From positions 1,034,486-1,098,485 of the forward strand of contig NZ_CP144373.1 in the NCBI RefSeq assembly GCF_040450955.1: a stretch of DNA of 64,000 nt. Reading direction: 5' to 3'. The position numbers and the translations under genes are program-made. Positions 35,815 through 44,792 of the stretch are shown here, in pieces; within the stretch, counting starts at the first letter, position 1; each line of letters begins with the position of its first letter. The stretch comes from Thermodesulfovibrio sp. 3907-1M (GTDB lineage Bacteria; Nitrospirota; Thermodesulfovibrionia; Thermodesulfovibrionales; Thermodesulfovibrionaceae). The notes beneath the pieces are model-generated. The model was not told where the DNA came from, made no database searches, and saw only the letters and a program-made list of their open reading frames with translations.

Positions 35815-36165
35815 TCAATTTGTCATTCCGAGCCTTTTTCCTTTGTCATTCCGAGCCTTTTCCTTTGTCATTCCGAGGCTTTTCCTTTGTCATTCCGAGC
35901 GCAAGCGAGGAATCTCCTCCTTGTAATAGAGATTGCCACGCCCGACTCCGTCGGGCTCGCAATGACAGAAAAGAAGGGTCATTCCGAGCCTGCTCATACT
36001 TTGTCATTCCGAGCGTTAGCGAGGAATCTCCTTTGTTTTTTTCGGCATTGAAAGACTCAGAGATTCCTCGGGTGAAATGCTACCCTCGGAATGACAAAAA
36101 GAGAAGTTCTGGATGACAGGAAGAGAGACCCTCGGAATGACAATAAAAGAGCTCGGTATGACAAT
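35815..36165. repeat. Intergenic repeat block 2
   Basis: Between the 5S gene and the cold-shock gene lie a tandem array of the end sequence (GTCATTCCGAG starting at 35822, 35845, 35867 and 35889), an ATTGC/GCAAT variant (about 35928-35967) with GCCCGAC/GTCGGGC, the complete 93-bp unit (36003-36095) and further half copies to about 36165. The open frames over this block are made of repeat translations and are not genes. Confidence 0.87.
36003..36095. repeat. 93-bp element with 11-bp perfect terminal inverted repeats (copy 2, reversed)
   Basis: GTCATTCCGAG at 36003 and CTCGGAATGAC ending at 36095. The interior matches the complement of copy 1 (21080-21171), including the core that reads ATTGAAAGACTCAG here. 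One arm differs (GCGTTAGCGAGG versus GCGAAGCGAGG). Confidence 0.85.
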
Positions 36166-36312
36166 CCCTTCTGTTATTCCATTGGCAAGTTCAGATGTAA
36201 AAATTTTTCTTTACTTTTTATAATAGAGCATGTTATAAAAGATTAGCTTTGCATTTTGCAAGCCTTTAGTACCTGCCATTGGTGGGGAGATTAAAAGGAG
36301 GTTTTAAGAAGT

Positions 36313-36516
36313 ATGGCTTTTGAAGGACGTGTTAAGTGGTTTAACGAGTCAAAGGGATTCGGGTTCATTCAGCAGGATGGCGGACAGGATGTCTTTGTCC
36401 ATTACACCTCAATTAAGGGTGATGGATTTAAGACCCTGAAACAGGGTGACAGAGTGAGATTTGATGTTGTTGAAGGAGATCGTGGACCTAAAGCAGTTAA
36501 TGTAGAAAAAATCTGA
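36313..36516 (+). CDS. Cold-shock domain protein (CspA family)
   Basis: A 67-residue single cold-shock domain: [23 protein letters not shown] contains RNP1 (KGFGFI) and RNP2 (DVFVHY), the RNA/ssDNA-binding surface; the end reads [10 protein letters not shown]. It likely acts as an RNA chaperone. AAAGGAGG precedes ATG 36313. A TATAAT at 36219-36224 suggests a leader of about 80 nt, which is common for csp genes. A GC-rich hairpin follows. Confidence 0.96.
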   Translation: MAFEGRVKWFNESKGFGFIQQDGGQDVFVHYTSIKGDGFKTLKQGDRVRFDVVEGDRGPKAVNVEKI

Positions 36517-36522
36517 CAACCC

Positions 36523-36547
36523 AAGGGACCCCCAGACAGGGTCCCTT
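36523..36547 (+). terminator. Hairpin after the cold-shock gene, just before lipA
   Basis: AAGGGACCC (36523-36531) pairs with GGGTCCCTT (36539-36547) around a 7-nt loop. No U-tract follows, so termination is uncertain; it could also act as a processing or attenuation site, as it ends 15 nt before the lipA start. Confidence 0.5.
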
Positions 36548-36562
36548 CCATACACTTTCCCT

Positions 36563-37423
36563 ATGCCTCTTCCAGAATGGGTTAAAACCCAGCTTAAAGA
36601 AATCAAAAAAACACAAAACTTTTTAAAAAATCGCAGATTAAACACTGTCTGTGAAACATTGAGATGTCCAAACAGAAGTATTTGTTATAAAGACTCAATT
36701 GTTACTTTTATGATTCTTGGTGATGTTTGCACAAGAGGATGTAAATTCTGTAATGCAGAGAAAGGAATTCCTGAAAAAATTGACCCTGAAGAACCTTTCA
36801 GGGTTTCTCAGGCAGTTAAAGAATTGGGAATAAAATATGCTGTCATAACTTCACCAACAAGAGATGATCTTAAAGATGGTGGAGCAAGTCATTTTGCAGT
36901 AACCGTGGCGGAAATTAAAAAAATCAATCCTCATGTTCTGATAGAAGTTCTTGTTCCCGACTTTCAGGGGAATATAAATTCCATAAGAAAAGTTTTAAGT
37001 TCTGATATTGTAGTTTTTGCCCATAACATTGAAACAGTGCCGTCCCTTTATGGCAAGGTAAGACAGGGTAATTACAACCGTTCATTAAAAATTCTGGAAG
37101 TGGTAAAAACGCTGAATTCAAAGATAATTACAAAATCAGGATTCATGGTTGGAGTTGGCGAAAGCATGGAAGAAATATTTCAGACAATAAAAGATTTAAA
37201 CAATGCTGGTTGTGACATTATTACAGTTGGGCAGTATCTTCAACCTTCAAAAAAAGCTTTACCTGTAGTAGAATATAAAAGAATGGAAGTATTTGATGAG
37301 ATTGCTAATTTTGCTCTAAAAGAAGGTATAAAAGTTGTTTTAAGTGCTCCATTGATAAGGAGTTCTACACGAGCTTATGAAGCCTATAAGGCAGTAAAGG
37401 AGGGTAGATATGGAAAACTTTGA
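36563..37423 (+). CDS. lipA: Lipoyl synthase
   Basis: A 286-residue radical SAM enzyme that inserts two sulfurs into octanoyl groups of lipoyl domains. The auxiliary cluster motif is Cys30, Cys35, Cys41 (C-x4-C-x5-C) and the radical SAM motif Cys56, Cys60, Cys63 (CTRGCKFC); the C-terminal RSS (Arg-Ser-Ser) that ligates the auxiliary cluster is present near residue 270. No octanoyltransferase gene is adjacent. ATG 36563 has no ribosome binding site; it is preceded by a stem-loop. Overlaps the alcohol dehydrogenase gene by 14 bp. Confidence 0.95.
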   Translation: MPLPEWVKTQLKEIKKTQNFLKNRRLNTVCETLRCPNRSICYKDSIVTFMILGDVCTRGCKFCNAEKGIPEKIDPEEPFRVSQAVKELGIKYAVITSPTRDDLKDGGASHFAVTVAEIKKINPHVLIEVLVPDFQGNINSIRKVLSSDIVVFAHNIETVPSLYGKVRQGNYNRSLKILEVVKTLNSKIITKSGFMVGVGESMEEIFQTIKDLNNAGCDIITVGQYLQPSKKALPVVEYKRMEVFDEIANFALKEGIKVVLSAPLIRSSTRAYEAYKAVKEGRYGKL

Positions 37424-38561
37424 GTTTTTTAATTCTACAAGGATACTGTTTGGCAGAGCAACGGAGAATAAAATCGGTGAAATTCTTAAGAAAGACAGAA
37501 TTAAAAAGGTCGTCTTTGTTTATGGGAAGGAATCGATTAAGAAAATTGGGCTTTATGAAAGGGTTGTCAAGGCATTGAAGGACAACGGGATTGAATTTGT
37601 TGAACACAGTGGAGTAAAGCCAAATCCTGTGCTCAGTCATACAAGAGAGGGAATTGAAAAAGCTAAAGCAGAAAAAGTAGATGCCATACTTGCAGTTGGT
37701 GGAGGTTCTGTTATTGACGAAGGTAAAACAATTGCAGTAGGAGCAAAAAGCAAAAAGGATGTGTGGAGATTTTTTAAAAGGCAGGATGAGATAAAAGGAG
37801 CACTACCTGTTTACACAATTTTGACTCTTGCTGCAACAGGAACAGAAATGAATGAAAATGCTGTAATCACCAATGAAGAAACTAAGGAGAAACTCTCAAT
37901 CTCATCAAGGTACATATATCCCAGGGTTTCAATTCTCAACCCTGAATTAACTTTCAGTGTTTCTGCCACATATCAGGCATATGCAGCAGTAGATGCTATT
38001 GCCCATGTAATAGAGTACTATTTCAGTGGTTCTTACTGTCCGATGATTCAAAATAGATTTATTGAAGGATTAATTAAAACAGTCATGGATACTACAGAGA
38101 GCATTCTTAAAGAGCCTTACAATTACAATGCCCGTGCAGAGTTTATGTGGGCTGCAACTCTTGCTTTAAATGGTCTTGCAAAATTAGGAATAAAAGGAGG
38201 AAGCTTTCCAAACCACATGATTGCCCATGCATTGGGTGGTATTTATGACCTTGCCCATGGTGCTTGCCTGAGCATTGTCATTCCAGCATGGATGAAATGG
38301 TACAAAGATAAAAATCCTGCACAGTTTGAGAGATTTGCCAGAGAGATATTTAATAAAGAAACAGCTGATGAAGGAGTTTCAGAGCTTAAGGCATGGTTTA
38401 AAAAAATCGGTGCACCTGTGAGCTTAAAGGATGCAGGGATAGAGGAGTCTCATATTTCAAAAATTGTTGAAAATGCTTATAACATTGCTGAAGTATGGCA
38501 GATGAATGATGTTTACACAAAAGAGGTATTGACAGAAATAATAAAAAATGCAAATTATTAA
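37410..38561 (+). CDS. Iron-containing alcohol dehydrogenase
   Basis: A 383-residue group III alcohol dehydrogenase resembling butanol dehydrogenase/BdhA-YqdH. An N-terminal NAD(P)-binding half has VDAILAVGGGSVIDEGKTIA (GGGS motif near residue 95) and the C-terminal helical half has metal ligands in AVDAIAHVIEYYFSG and PNHMIAHALGGIYDLAHGACLSIV. It likely reduces aldehydes or oxidises alcohols with NAD(P)H. GGAGGG precedes ATG 37410 inside the lipA end. Substrate cannot be told. Confidence 0.92.
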   Translation: MENFEFFNSTRILFGRATENKIGEILKKDRIKKVVFVYGKESIKKIGLYERVVKALKDNGIEFVEHSGVKPNPVLSHTREGIEKAKAEKVDAILAVGGGSVIDEGKTIAVGAKSKKDVWRFFKRQDEIKGALPVYTILTLAATGTEMNENAVITNEETKEKLSISSRYIYPRVSILNPELTFSVSATYQAYAAVDAIAHVIEYYFSGSYCPMIQNRFIEGLIKTVMDTTESILKEPYNYNARAEFMWAATLALNGLAKLGIKGGSFPNHMIAHALGGIYDLAHGACLSIVIPAWMKWYKDKNPAQFERFAREIFNKETADEGVSELKAWFKKIGAPVSLKDAGIEESHISKIVENAYNIAEVWQMNDVYTKEVLTEIIKNANY

Positions 38562-38582
38562 ATAAAAAACGGAGGGATAAAA

Positions 38583-39791
38583 ATGTTTGATTTTCCAAGA
38601 ATTAAAAGACTGCCTCCCTATGTATTTGCAGTTGTAAATCAGTTAAAAACCGAGTTAAGAAGAAAAGGTGAAGATATTATAGACCTTGGGATGGGAAATC
38701 CTGATTTGCCAACTCCCAGGCATATTGTTGAAAAGCTTTGTGAAGCAGCAAAACTTCCAAAAAATCATAGATATTCAGCATCAAGAGGCATTACACAGCT
38801 CAGATGTGCTATCTCAGAGTGGTATAAAAGAAGGTTTGATGTGGATATAGACCCTGAGACAGAAGCAGTTGTTACAATTGGCTCAAAAGAGGGCTTAAGC
38901 CACTTACTTTTAGCAGCAGTTCAACCGGGTGATGTGGTGCTTACTCCTTCTCCTGCCTATCCAATTCATCCATACGGTGCAATTATTGCAGGTGGAGATG
39001 TAAGAACCTTTAGCGTTTGCCCATGCATGGATTTTTTTGAAGAGCTTGAAAGAGCCTATAAAAATTCCTGGCCCAGACCGAAGATTTTGATAATTAATTT
39101 TCCCCACAACCCAACAACAGCAGTGGTGGAAAACCTCGAGTTTTTCAGAAAAGTTGTTGATTTTGCTAAAGAAAACAACATTATGGTTATACACGATTTT
39201 GCCTATGCTGACCTGGTTTTTGATGATTACAAAGCTCCAAGCTTTCTTCAAGTTCCTGGTGCAAAGGATGTGGGAGTAGAGTTTTTCTCTATGACTAAAA
39301 GTTATTCAATGGCTGGCTGGAGAGTGGGATTCTGTGTTGGTAATAAAGAGATTGTTGGAGCACTTACCAAGATAAAGAGCTATCTTGATTATGGAATGTT
39401 CCAGCCAATTCAGATTGCTTCAATTGTGGCATTAAGGGGACCTCAGGACTGTGTGGAGGAGATAAGAAAGACCTATGAGAGAAGAAGAAATGTTCTCATA
39501 AGAGGATTGAATCAAGCAGGCTGGAAAGTTGAACCTCCAAAGGCAACAATGTTCGTATGGGCTGAGATTCCAGAGCCTTTTAAGAAAATGGGTTCTTTAG
39601 AGTTTGCCAAATTTTTAATAAATGAGGCAAAGGTTGCAGTATCTCCAGGCATAGGTTTTGGTGAAGGAGGCGAAGGTTTTGTCCGATTTGCTCTTGTTGA
39701 GAATGAACACAGAATAAGGCAGGCTTGCAAGGGTATTAAAAGAGCATTAAATCTTATGCCTCAAATAAAGAAAATTAGAAAAGTTGGATAA
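38583..39791 (+). CDS. PLP-dependent aminotransferase (AlaC/aspartate-aminotransferase class I)
   Basis: A 402-residue class I/II fold aminotransferase. Visible are [27 protein letters not shown] (substrate/PLP Asn), [13 protein letters not shown] (PLP Asp/Tyr) and the catalytic lysine in [15 protein letters not shown], and the Arg in [17 protein letters not shown]. Genes of this type placed before hom occur in many bacteria and encode alanine/aspartate aminotransferases feeding aspartate-family amino acids; exact specificity is open. ACGGAGGG precedes ATG 38583; hom follows 9 bp after its stop. Confidence 0.92.
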   Translation: MFDFPRIKRLPPYVFAVVNQLKTELRRKGEDIIDLGMGNPDLPTPRHIVEKLCEAAKLPKNHRYSASRGITQLRCAISEWYKRRFDVDIDPETEAVVTIGSKEGLSHLLLAAVQPGDVVLTPSPAYPIHPYGAIIAGGDVRTFSVCPCMDFFEELERAYKNSWPRPKILIINFPHNPTTAVVENLEFFRKVVDFAKENNIMVIHDFAYADLVFDDYKAPSFLQVPGAKDVGVEFFSMTKSYSMAGWRVGFCVGNKEIVGALTKIKSYLDYGMFQPIQIASIVALRGPQDCVEEIRKTYERRRNVLIRGLNQAGWKVEPPKATMFVWAEIPEPFKKMGSLEFAKFLINEAKVAVSPGIGFGEGGEGFVRFALVENEHRIRQACKGIKRALNLMPQIKKIRKVG

Positions 39792-39800
39792 GGAGGCAGA

Positions 39801-41078
39801 ATGAAACAGGTTAAAGTTGGGATTATTGGTTTTGGCACTGTTGGCACAGGAACAGTAAAAATACTTCTCAATAAAAGAGATTTAATTAAAAAAAGGACAG
39901 GTATAGATCTGGTTTTAAAAAAAGTTGCTGATAAGAATATTGAAAAACCAAGAGAGATATCTCTACCAAAGGAGCTTTTGACTACAGATGCAGGTGAAAT
40001 CATAAGGGATCCTGAAATTGATATAGTTGTTGAACTTGTAGGTGGCACTACTGTAGCAAAGGAATTTATTATGGAAGCTTTAAAAAATGGAAAACATGTG
40101 GTAACAGCAAATAAGGCTTTATTAGCAGAACATGGAAATGAGATATTCAGAGAAGCTTTTGAAAGAGGATTAAAAATTGGTTTTGAAGCCTCTGTTGGAG
40201 GAGGAATTCCAATTATAAAGGTGATGAAGGAAGGACTTGTGGCAAACAAGATGCTTGCCATTTATGGAATAATTAATGGAACTACCAATTTTATTCTTAC
40301 AAAGATGACTGATGAAGGGATTGATTTTCAGGATGCCTTAAGACAGGCACAAACTCTCGGGTTTGCTGAGGCAGACCCCACCCTTGATATTGAAGGAATT
40401 GACTCTGCCCATAAAATAACCATACTTGCTTCATTAGCCTATGGAATTCCTTTTAGCTTTGACAGGGTATATTGTGAAGGTATTACAAAGATAACTGCAC
40501 AGGATATAGCCTTTGCAAGGGAATTCGGATATAAAATCAAACTTCTTGCGATAGCGAAAATTCTTAATGGAGAAATTGAGCTAAGGGTGCATCCCACAAT
40601 GGTGCCGGAGCATTATTTGATTTCCAAGGTTGATGGTGTTTTCAATGCCATATATGTAGAAGGAGACAGTGTAGGCTCAACTCTTTATTATGGAAGAGGT
40701 GCAGGAAGCATGCCCACAGGAAGTGCTGTTGTGGCAGATATTGTGGATATAGCAAAGGGTGTTAATACAATGCCTCTTGATTTTTCAGAAAAATACAGCA
40801 TTAAGCCAATGGAAGAAATAGAAAGCATGTATTATTTCAGGTTTACTGCGCTGGATCGTCCTGGAGTTCTTTCAAAGATTTCAGGGGTTTTTGGAGAGCA
40901 CAACATAAGCATTGCCTCTGTTATTCAGAAAGGAAGAGCACAGGGTGCTGTTCCTCTTGTGATTTTGACGCATAAAGCCAGAGAAAAAGATGTTCTTCAA
41001 GCACTGGAAAAAATTGATAAATTACCAGTTGTTTCTGACAAAAGCGTATTCATAAGGGTTGAGGGAGAAGAAGCTTAG
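39801..41078 (+). CDS. hom: Homoserine dehydrogenase
   Basis: A 425-residue NAD(P)-dependent enzyme giving homoserine from aspartate semialdehyde. Rossmann motif GFGTVGTG at residues 10-17, NKALLAEHG, VGGGIPIIK and the signature AEADPTLDIEGIDSAHKI near residue 190 are present, followed by a C-terminal ACT domain (about 345-425; YYFRFTALDRPGVLSKISGVF) for feedback by threonine or similar. Start ATG 39801 after AAGGAGG. Its stop overlaps the E1-like gene by 1 bp, tying threonine/methionine synthesis to the sulfur-carrier-type genes downstream. Confidence 0.96.
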   Translation: MKQVKVGIIGFGTVGTGTVKILLNKRDLIKKRTGIDLVLKKVADKNIEKPREISLPKELLTTDAGEIIRDPEIDIVVELVGGTTVAKEFIMEALKNGKHVVTANKALLAEHGNEIFREAFERGLKIGFEASVGGGIPIIKVMKEGLVANKMLAIYGIINGTTNFILTKMTDEGIDFQDALRQAQTLGFAEADPTLDIEGIDSAHKITILASLAYGIPFSFDRVYCEGITKITAQDIAFAREFGYKIKLLAIAKILNGEIELRVHPTMVPEHYLISKVDGVFNAIYVEGDSVGSTLYYGRGAGSMPTGSAVVADIVDIAKGVNTMPLDFSEKYSIKPMEEIESMYYFRFTALDRPGVLSKISGVFGEHNISIASVIQKGRAQGAVPLVILTHKAREKDVLQALEKIDKLPVVSDKSVFIRVEGEEA

Positions 41079-41839
41079 TGGTCACTGCCAGGCTAAGCTC
41101 AGGGGAGCAAATACTCAGCAGACTAAATTTATTAAGATATGACCGCCAGATTATACTTCCTCAAATTGGAGTTGAAGGACAGAGAAAACTTAGAGAATCA
41201 AAGGTTTTAATAATCGGTGCAGGTGGACTTGGAAGTGTGGTAGCTTACTGGCTTGCATGCTCTGGCATCGGTTATATTGGAATTATTGATCCTGACACAG
41301 TGCAGCTGAGCAATCTTCAGCGTCAGATTCTTCACAATGAAGAACATATTGGCATGCCAAAGGTGATCTCAGCGATGATAACTCTTAGAAAAATTAACAG
41401 CGAGATTGAGATTCTTCCTTATCCAGATGAGATTTACAAAAAGAATGCTCTGGATTATATAAAATCTTATGATGTTGTTGTTGCTTGTCCTGATAATTTT
41501 AAGACAAGAAAAATACTTAATGATGCCTGTTTTAAAATGAGCAAACCCCTTGTAATTGGTGCAGTATCAGAGTTTGAAGGGCAGGTTTTTGATATAATTC
41601 CTCCTTATGGACCATGCTATAATTGCATATTTGAAGAGGCAGAGGATGAAAAAACCTCCAGAGGAATTTTAGCGCCAGTAGCAGGAGTAATTGGTTCAAT
41701 TCAGGCTGTAGAAGCAATAAAAATCTTGATTGGTTTTGGAGAGCTTTTGCATGGCAGGATGATTATTTATAATGCCCTGAATGGAGTCTTCAGGGATGTA
41801 AAATTTTCAAAAAATCCATCCTGCAGAATCTGTAAATGA
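41078..41839 (+). CDS. E1-like adenylyltransferase (ThiF/MoeB/HesA; possible HcyF type)
   Basis: A 253-residue adenylating enzyme for small ubiquitin-like sulfur-carrier proteins. The Rossmann ATP site is IIGAGGLGSVVAYWLA (near residue 45-60), followed by IDPDTVQLSNLQRQILH, with zinc-binding CYNC (Cys180, Cys183) and CRIC (Cys249, Cys252). GTG 41078 overlaps hom by 1 bp; the 3' end overlaps the JAMM gene by 4 bp. The hom-E1-JAMM order is like Wolinella-type homocysteine synthesis (HcyF-HcyD), where the E1 activates a carrier to carry sulfur. The carrier and sulfhydrylase are not in the window, so the specific role is inference. Confidence 0.9.
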   Translation: MVTARLSSGEQILSRLNLLRYDRQIILPQIGVEGQRKLRESKVLIIGAGGLGSVVAYWLACSGIGYIGIIDPDTVQLSNLQRQILHNEEHIGMPKVISAMITLRKINSEIEILPYPDEIYKKNALDYIKSYDVVVACPDNFKTRKILNDACFKMSKPLVIGAVSEFEGQVFDIIPPYGPCYNCIFEEAEDEKTSRGILAPVAGVIGSIQAVEAIKILIGFGELLHGRMIIYNALNGVFRDVKFSKNPSCRICK

Positions 41840-42240
41840 AAATCAAAAAACAAGTCTTTGATGAGATGATACAGCACTGTAAGTCCTGTTTTCCCTATGA
41901 AGCCTGTGGAATTATTGGAGGGAAAAATGACATGGCAACAGAAATTTATAAAATAAAAAATACAGAAGCTTCTTCTGTGAGCTACTTTATGGAGCCAGAA
42001 GAGCAGCTAAAGGCAATGAAGGATATGAAAAGTAAAGGACTTGATATGATCGCTATATTTCATAGTCATCCCTTTGGCTCTGCCTATCCGTCCAGCAAAG
42101 ATATAGAGCTGTCTTTTTATGATGTTTACCATGTGATAATTGCTCTTAATCCTTATGGGGATAATCTTATCTTTGAAGCAAAATGTTTTAAGATAAAAGA
42201 TGGAAAAGTTTATGAGGAAGAATTAATTATTGAGCAATGA
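41836..42240 (+). CDS. JAMM/MPN metalloprotease (possible HcyD/Mec type)
   Basis: A 134-residue JAMM-domain protein. The metal motif H-x-H-x7-S-xx-D is intact: His76, His78, Ser86, Asp89, with Glu22 in YEACGIIGG as general base. Bacterial single-domain JAMMs process C-terminal residues from ThiS/MoaD-like sulfur carriers (Mec, HcyD). The 4-bp overlap with the E1 gene upstream and 4-bp overlap with the PBP1A gene downstream place it in one long transcript. Activity is family knowledge; target is inferred from neighbours. Confidence 0.92.
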   Translation: MKIKKQVFDEMIQHCKSCFPYEACGIIGGKNDMATEIYKIKNTEASSVSYFMEPEEQLKAMKDMKSKGLDMIAIFHSHPFGSAYPSSKDIELSFYDVYHVIIALNPYGDNLIFEAKCFKIKDGKVYEEELIIEQ

Positions 42241-44018
42241 AAGCAAAAATATTGTATACTGCCATTTTTTTCTTTCTTTTTCTCATTGGTGCATTTGCAG
42301 GCTATATATACTGGCTTTTTTCAGATTTGCCAGATGTAAAAGCCTTAGAGGGTTATAGACCTCTGGAAGCATCTATTGTTTATTCCTCTGATGGTCAGGT
42401 TCTTACAGAGTTTTTCTATGAGAGAAGAAAGTTCGTTCCCCATTATGAAATCCCTGATCTGATAAAAAAAGCCTTTGTTGCTGCAGAGGATGTAAGATTT
42501 TATAAGCACCCTGGAGTTGATGTTATTGGGATAATGCGTGCTCTTTACAGAGATATTAAAGCTGGTGGGATTGTTGAAGGAGGAAGCACAATCACACAGC
42601 AACTTGCAAAGATGCTGTTTTTAAAACCAGAAAAAAGCATTACAAGAAAGTTAAAGGAGGCAATACTTTCAATACAGATTGAGAAAAAATACACAAAGGA
42701 TGAAATACTTGGACTCTACTTAAATCAAGCTTATTTTGGAAATAGAGCCTATGGGATAGCAGCTGCAGCAGAGGCTTATTTTGGAAAGTCATATAAAGAT
42801 TTAAATACTGCTGAGATTGCATTACTTGCTTCTTTGCCCAAGGCTCCTTCAGCCTTTAATCCTTTTAGAAAGCCTGAAGTAGCATTAAAAAGAAGAAACA
42901 TTGTTTTACAGAAAATGCTGCAAGAAGGATTTATCTCTAAAGAGCAGTACAATGAAGCATTGAAAGAACCTCTTCCAGAACATCCTCACTGGAGGCGATT
43001 TGAAGCTCCTTACTTTGTTGAAACTTTAAGGCAGGAGCTTGAGGCAAAGTATGGAGAGAGACTTTATAAAGATGGCTTAAGAATATATTCAACCATTGAT
43101 TATGCTCTACAGAAAAAGGCAGAAGAAGCTGTAAAAAAGGGATTAACGGAAATTCATAAAAGAGTTAAACCTTCTGTGCAGGCAGCATTGATTGCCCTTG
43201 ACCTTAAAACAGGTTATGTAAGAGCTCTGGTAGGAGGAAATGATTTCTGGGAGACCCAGTACAACAGAGTATTTTCTGTGCGACAGCCTGGAAGTGCTTT
43301 TAAACCCTTTGTTTATGCTACAGCTCTTATGGAAGGGTGGAGTCCTGATGACACAATTCTTGATACTCCCGTGAGCTTTCCAGGAGCAGTTCAGGGAAAA
43401 AGCTGGAGTCCAAGAAACTACAATAACGAATATTATGGTGAGGTTACACTTCGTAAAGCAATTGCTCTTTCCTTAAATTCAGCCACTGTTAGATTAGCCT
43501 CTCAGGTGGGTATTAAAAAAGTTGTTGAATTTGCCCAGGAGTGTGGTTTAACAACAAAAATTCATCCCTATCTATCTACTGCCCTTGGTGCCTCTGATGT
43601 TAAACCCATAGAACTTACAGCAGCCTATTCAGTTTTTGCCACAGGTAAAAAAATAAAGCCAATTTTTTATGAAAAAATCACTGACCATAATGGTGTCACA
43701 ATTGAAGAAAATAAACCAGAGATAGAAACAATACTGCCAGAGGAAATAGTAGAGCAGATGAGAGAGCTATTGAGAGAAGTTGTTCTTTCAGGAACTGCTC
43801 AGAGAGCAAAGGAGATTGGAAGAGAAGTTTATGGAAAAACCGGGACAACCAATGATTTTTCCGATGCATGGTTTGTTGGATTTGATGATAATTTACTGGT
43901 TGGCGTATGGGTAGGAAGGGACAATCACAAGCCAATTGGACCAAAAGAAGCAGGGGCAAAAGCAGCCCTTCCAATATGGATAGATTTTATGAAAGAAGCA
44001 GGGCAAATGTTAAAATAA
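42237..44018 (+). CDS. Penicillin-binding protein 1A (bifunctional peptidoglycan synthase)
   Basis: A 593-residue class A PBP. One N-terminal membrane anchor (about residues 5-25) is followed by the glycosyltransferase domain (EDVRFYKHPGVD with catalytic Glu, GGSTITQQLAKMLFL, RKLKEAILSIQIEK) and the transpeptidase domain with the catalytic Ser-x-x-Lys in GSAFKPFVYATAL, SxN near SLNSATVR and KTGTT near residue 538. It is shorter than E. coli PBP1A (850) and lacks the OB insertion. The start overlaps the JAMM stop (ATGA). Confidence 0.94.
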   Translation: MKAKILYTAIFFFLFLIGAFAGYIYWLFSDLPDVKALEGYRPLEASIVYSSDGQVLTEFFYERRKFVPHYEIPDLIKKAFVAAEDVRFYKHPGVDVIGIMRALYRDIKAGGIVEGGSTITQQLAKMLFLKPEKSITRKLKEAILSIQIEKKYTKDEILGLYLNQAYFGNRAYGIAAAAEAYFGKSYKDLNTAEIALLASLPKAPSAFNPFRKPEVALKRRNIVLQKMLQEGFISKEQYNEALKEPLPEHPHWRRFEAPYFVETLRQELEAKYGERLYKDGLRIYSTIDYALQKKAEEAVKKGLTEIHKRVKPSVQAALIALDLKTGYVRALVGGNDFWETQYNRVFSVRQPGSAFKPFVYATALMEGWSPDDTILDTPVSFPGAVQGKSWSPRNYNNEYYGEVTLRKAIALSLNSATVRLASQVGIKKVVEFAQECGLTTKIHPYLSTALGASDVKPIELTAAYSVFATGKKIKPIFYEKITDHNGVTIEENKPEIETILPEEIVEQMRELLREVVLSGTAQRAKEIGREVYGKTGTTNDFSDAWFVGFDDNLLVGVWVGRDNHKPIGPKEAGAKAALPIWIDFMKEAGQMLK

Positions 44019-44021
44019 AAT

Positions 44022-44792
44022 GTGGGTAAAATAATAGCAATAGCAAATCAGAAGGGTGGGGTTGGAAAGACCACTACAGCTTTAAATCTGGGTGCCTGTC
44101 TCAGTATTGAGGGCAAAAAAGTTCTTTTAGTAGATTCAGACCCTCAGGGAAATTTAACCACAGGTGCAGGAATAGACAGGCAGAAACTTAACTTTAGCCT
44201 TTATGACTTATATATTAATTCACATTCTGCTGAAACTGTAAAAATCAGTACAGCCTTTGAAAATCTCTGGATAATTCCATCAACAATAGACCTTGTGGGA
44301 GTTGAAGTAGAGCTTGTTCAGAAATCCAATAGAGAGTTTATATTAAAAAATGCCTTAGCTTCAATAACTTCAGATTTTGACTATATTTTTATTGATGCAC
44401 CTCCATCACTGGGATTATTGACGCTTAACTGCCTTGTGGCAGCTAACTCACTTTTAATTCCTGTGCAATGTGAGTATTATGCTCTTGAAGGATTAGGATT
44501 GCTTATGAGGACAGTGGAACTTGTGAAAGGCAAACTAAATCCTGAGCTTAAAATTGAAGGGATTTTGCTTACCATGTTTGATGTAAGAAATACTCTTTCA
44601 AGACAGGTGGCTGAAGAAGTAAGGCGTTTTTTTGGTAAAAAAGTTTATAATACAATGATACCAAGAAATGTTACGCTGGCAGAGGCTCCAAGTCATGGAA
44701 AGCCTGCTGTTTTTTATGATATAAAATCAAAGGGTTCACAGAGTTATATAAGTTTTGCCATGGAGTTTTTAAATGAAGAAAGCGCTCGGTAA
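44022..44792 (+). CDS. parA: Chromosome partitioning ATPase ParA/Soj
   Basis: A 256-residue Soj-type ParA without the plasmid-type N-terminal DNA-binding domain. Deviant Walker [15 protein letters not shown] (residues about 10-20), [10 protein letters not shown] (Walker A'), [15 protein letters not shown] (Walker B) and [12 protein letters not shown] are present. GTG 44022 is 4 bp after the PBP1A stop with weak ribosome binding site. It overlaps parB by 20 bp, as usual for chromosomal parAB, though the usual neighbours (rsmG, gidA) are absent. Confidence 0.95.
   Translation: MGKIIAIANQKGGVGKTTTALNLGACLSIEGKKVLLVDSDPQGNLTTGAGIDRQKLNFSLYDLYINSHSAETVKISTAFENLWIIPSTIDLVGVEVELVQKSNREFILKNALASITSDFDYIFIDAPPSLGLLTLNCLVAANSLLIPVQCEYYALEGLGLLMRTVELVKGKLNPELKIEGILLTMFDVRNTLSRQVAEEVRRFFGKKVYNTMIPRNVTLAEAPSHGKPAVFYDIKSKGSQSYISFAMEFLNEESAR

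Noticed and set aside
35749-36116. Open frames rich in Ser, Phe, Arg and His (SFRAFFLCHSEPF-type) in repeat block 2, and similar ones at 20969-21407 and 63157-63521
   Set aside because: They are translations of the GTCATTCCGAG repeats in various frames; no ribosome binding sites or family features, and the same peptides recur in unrelated blocks.
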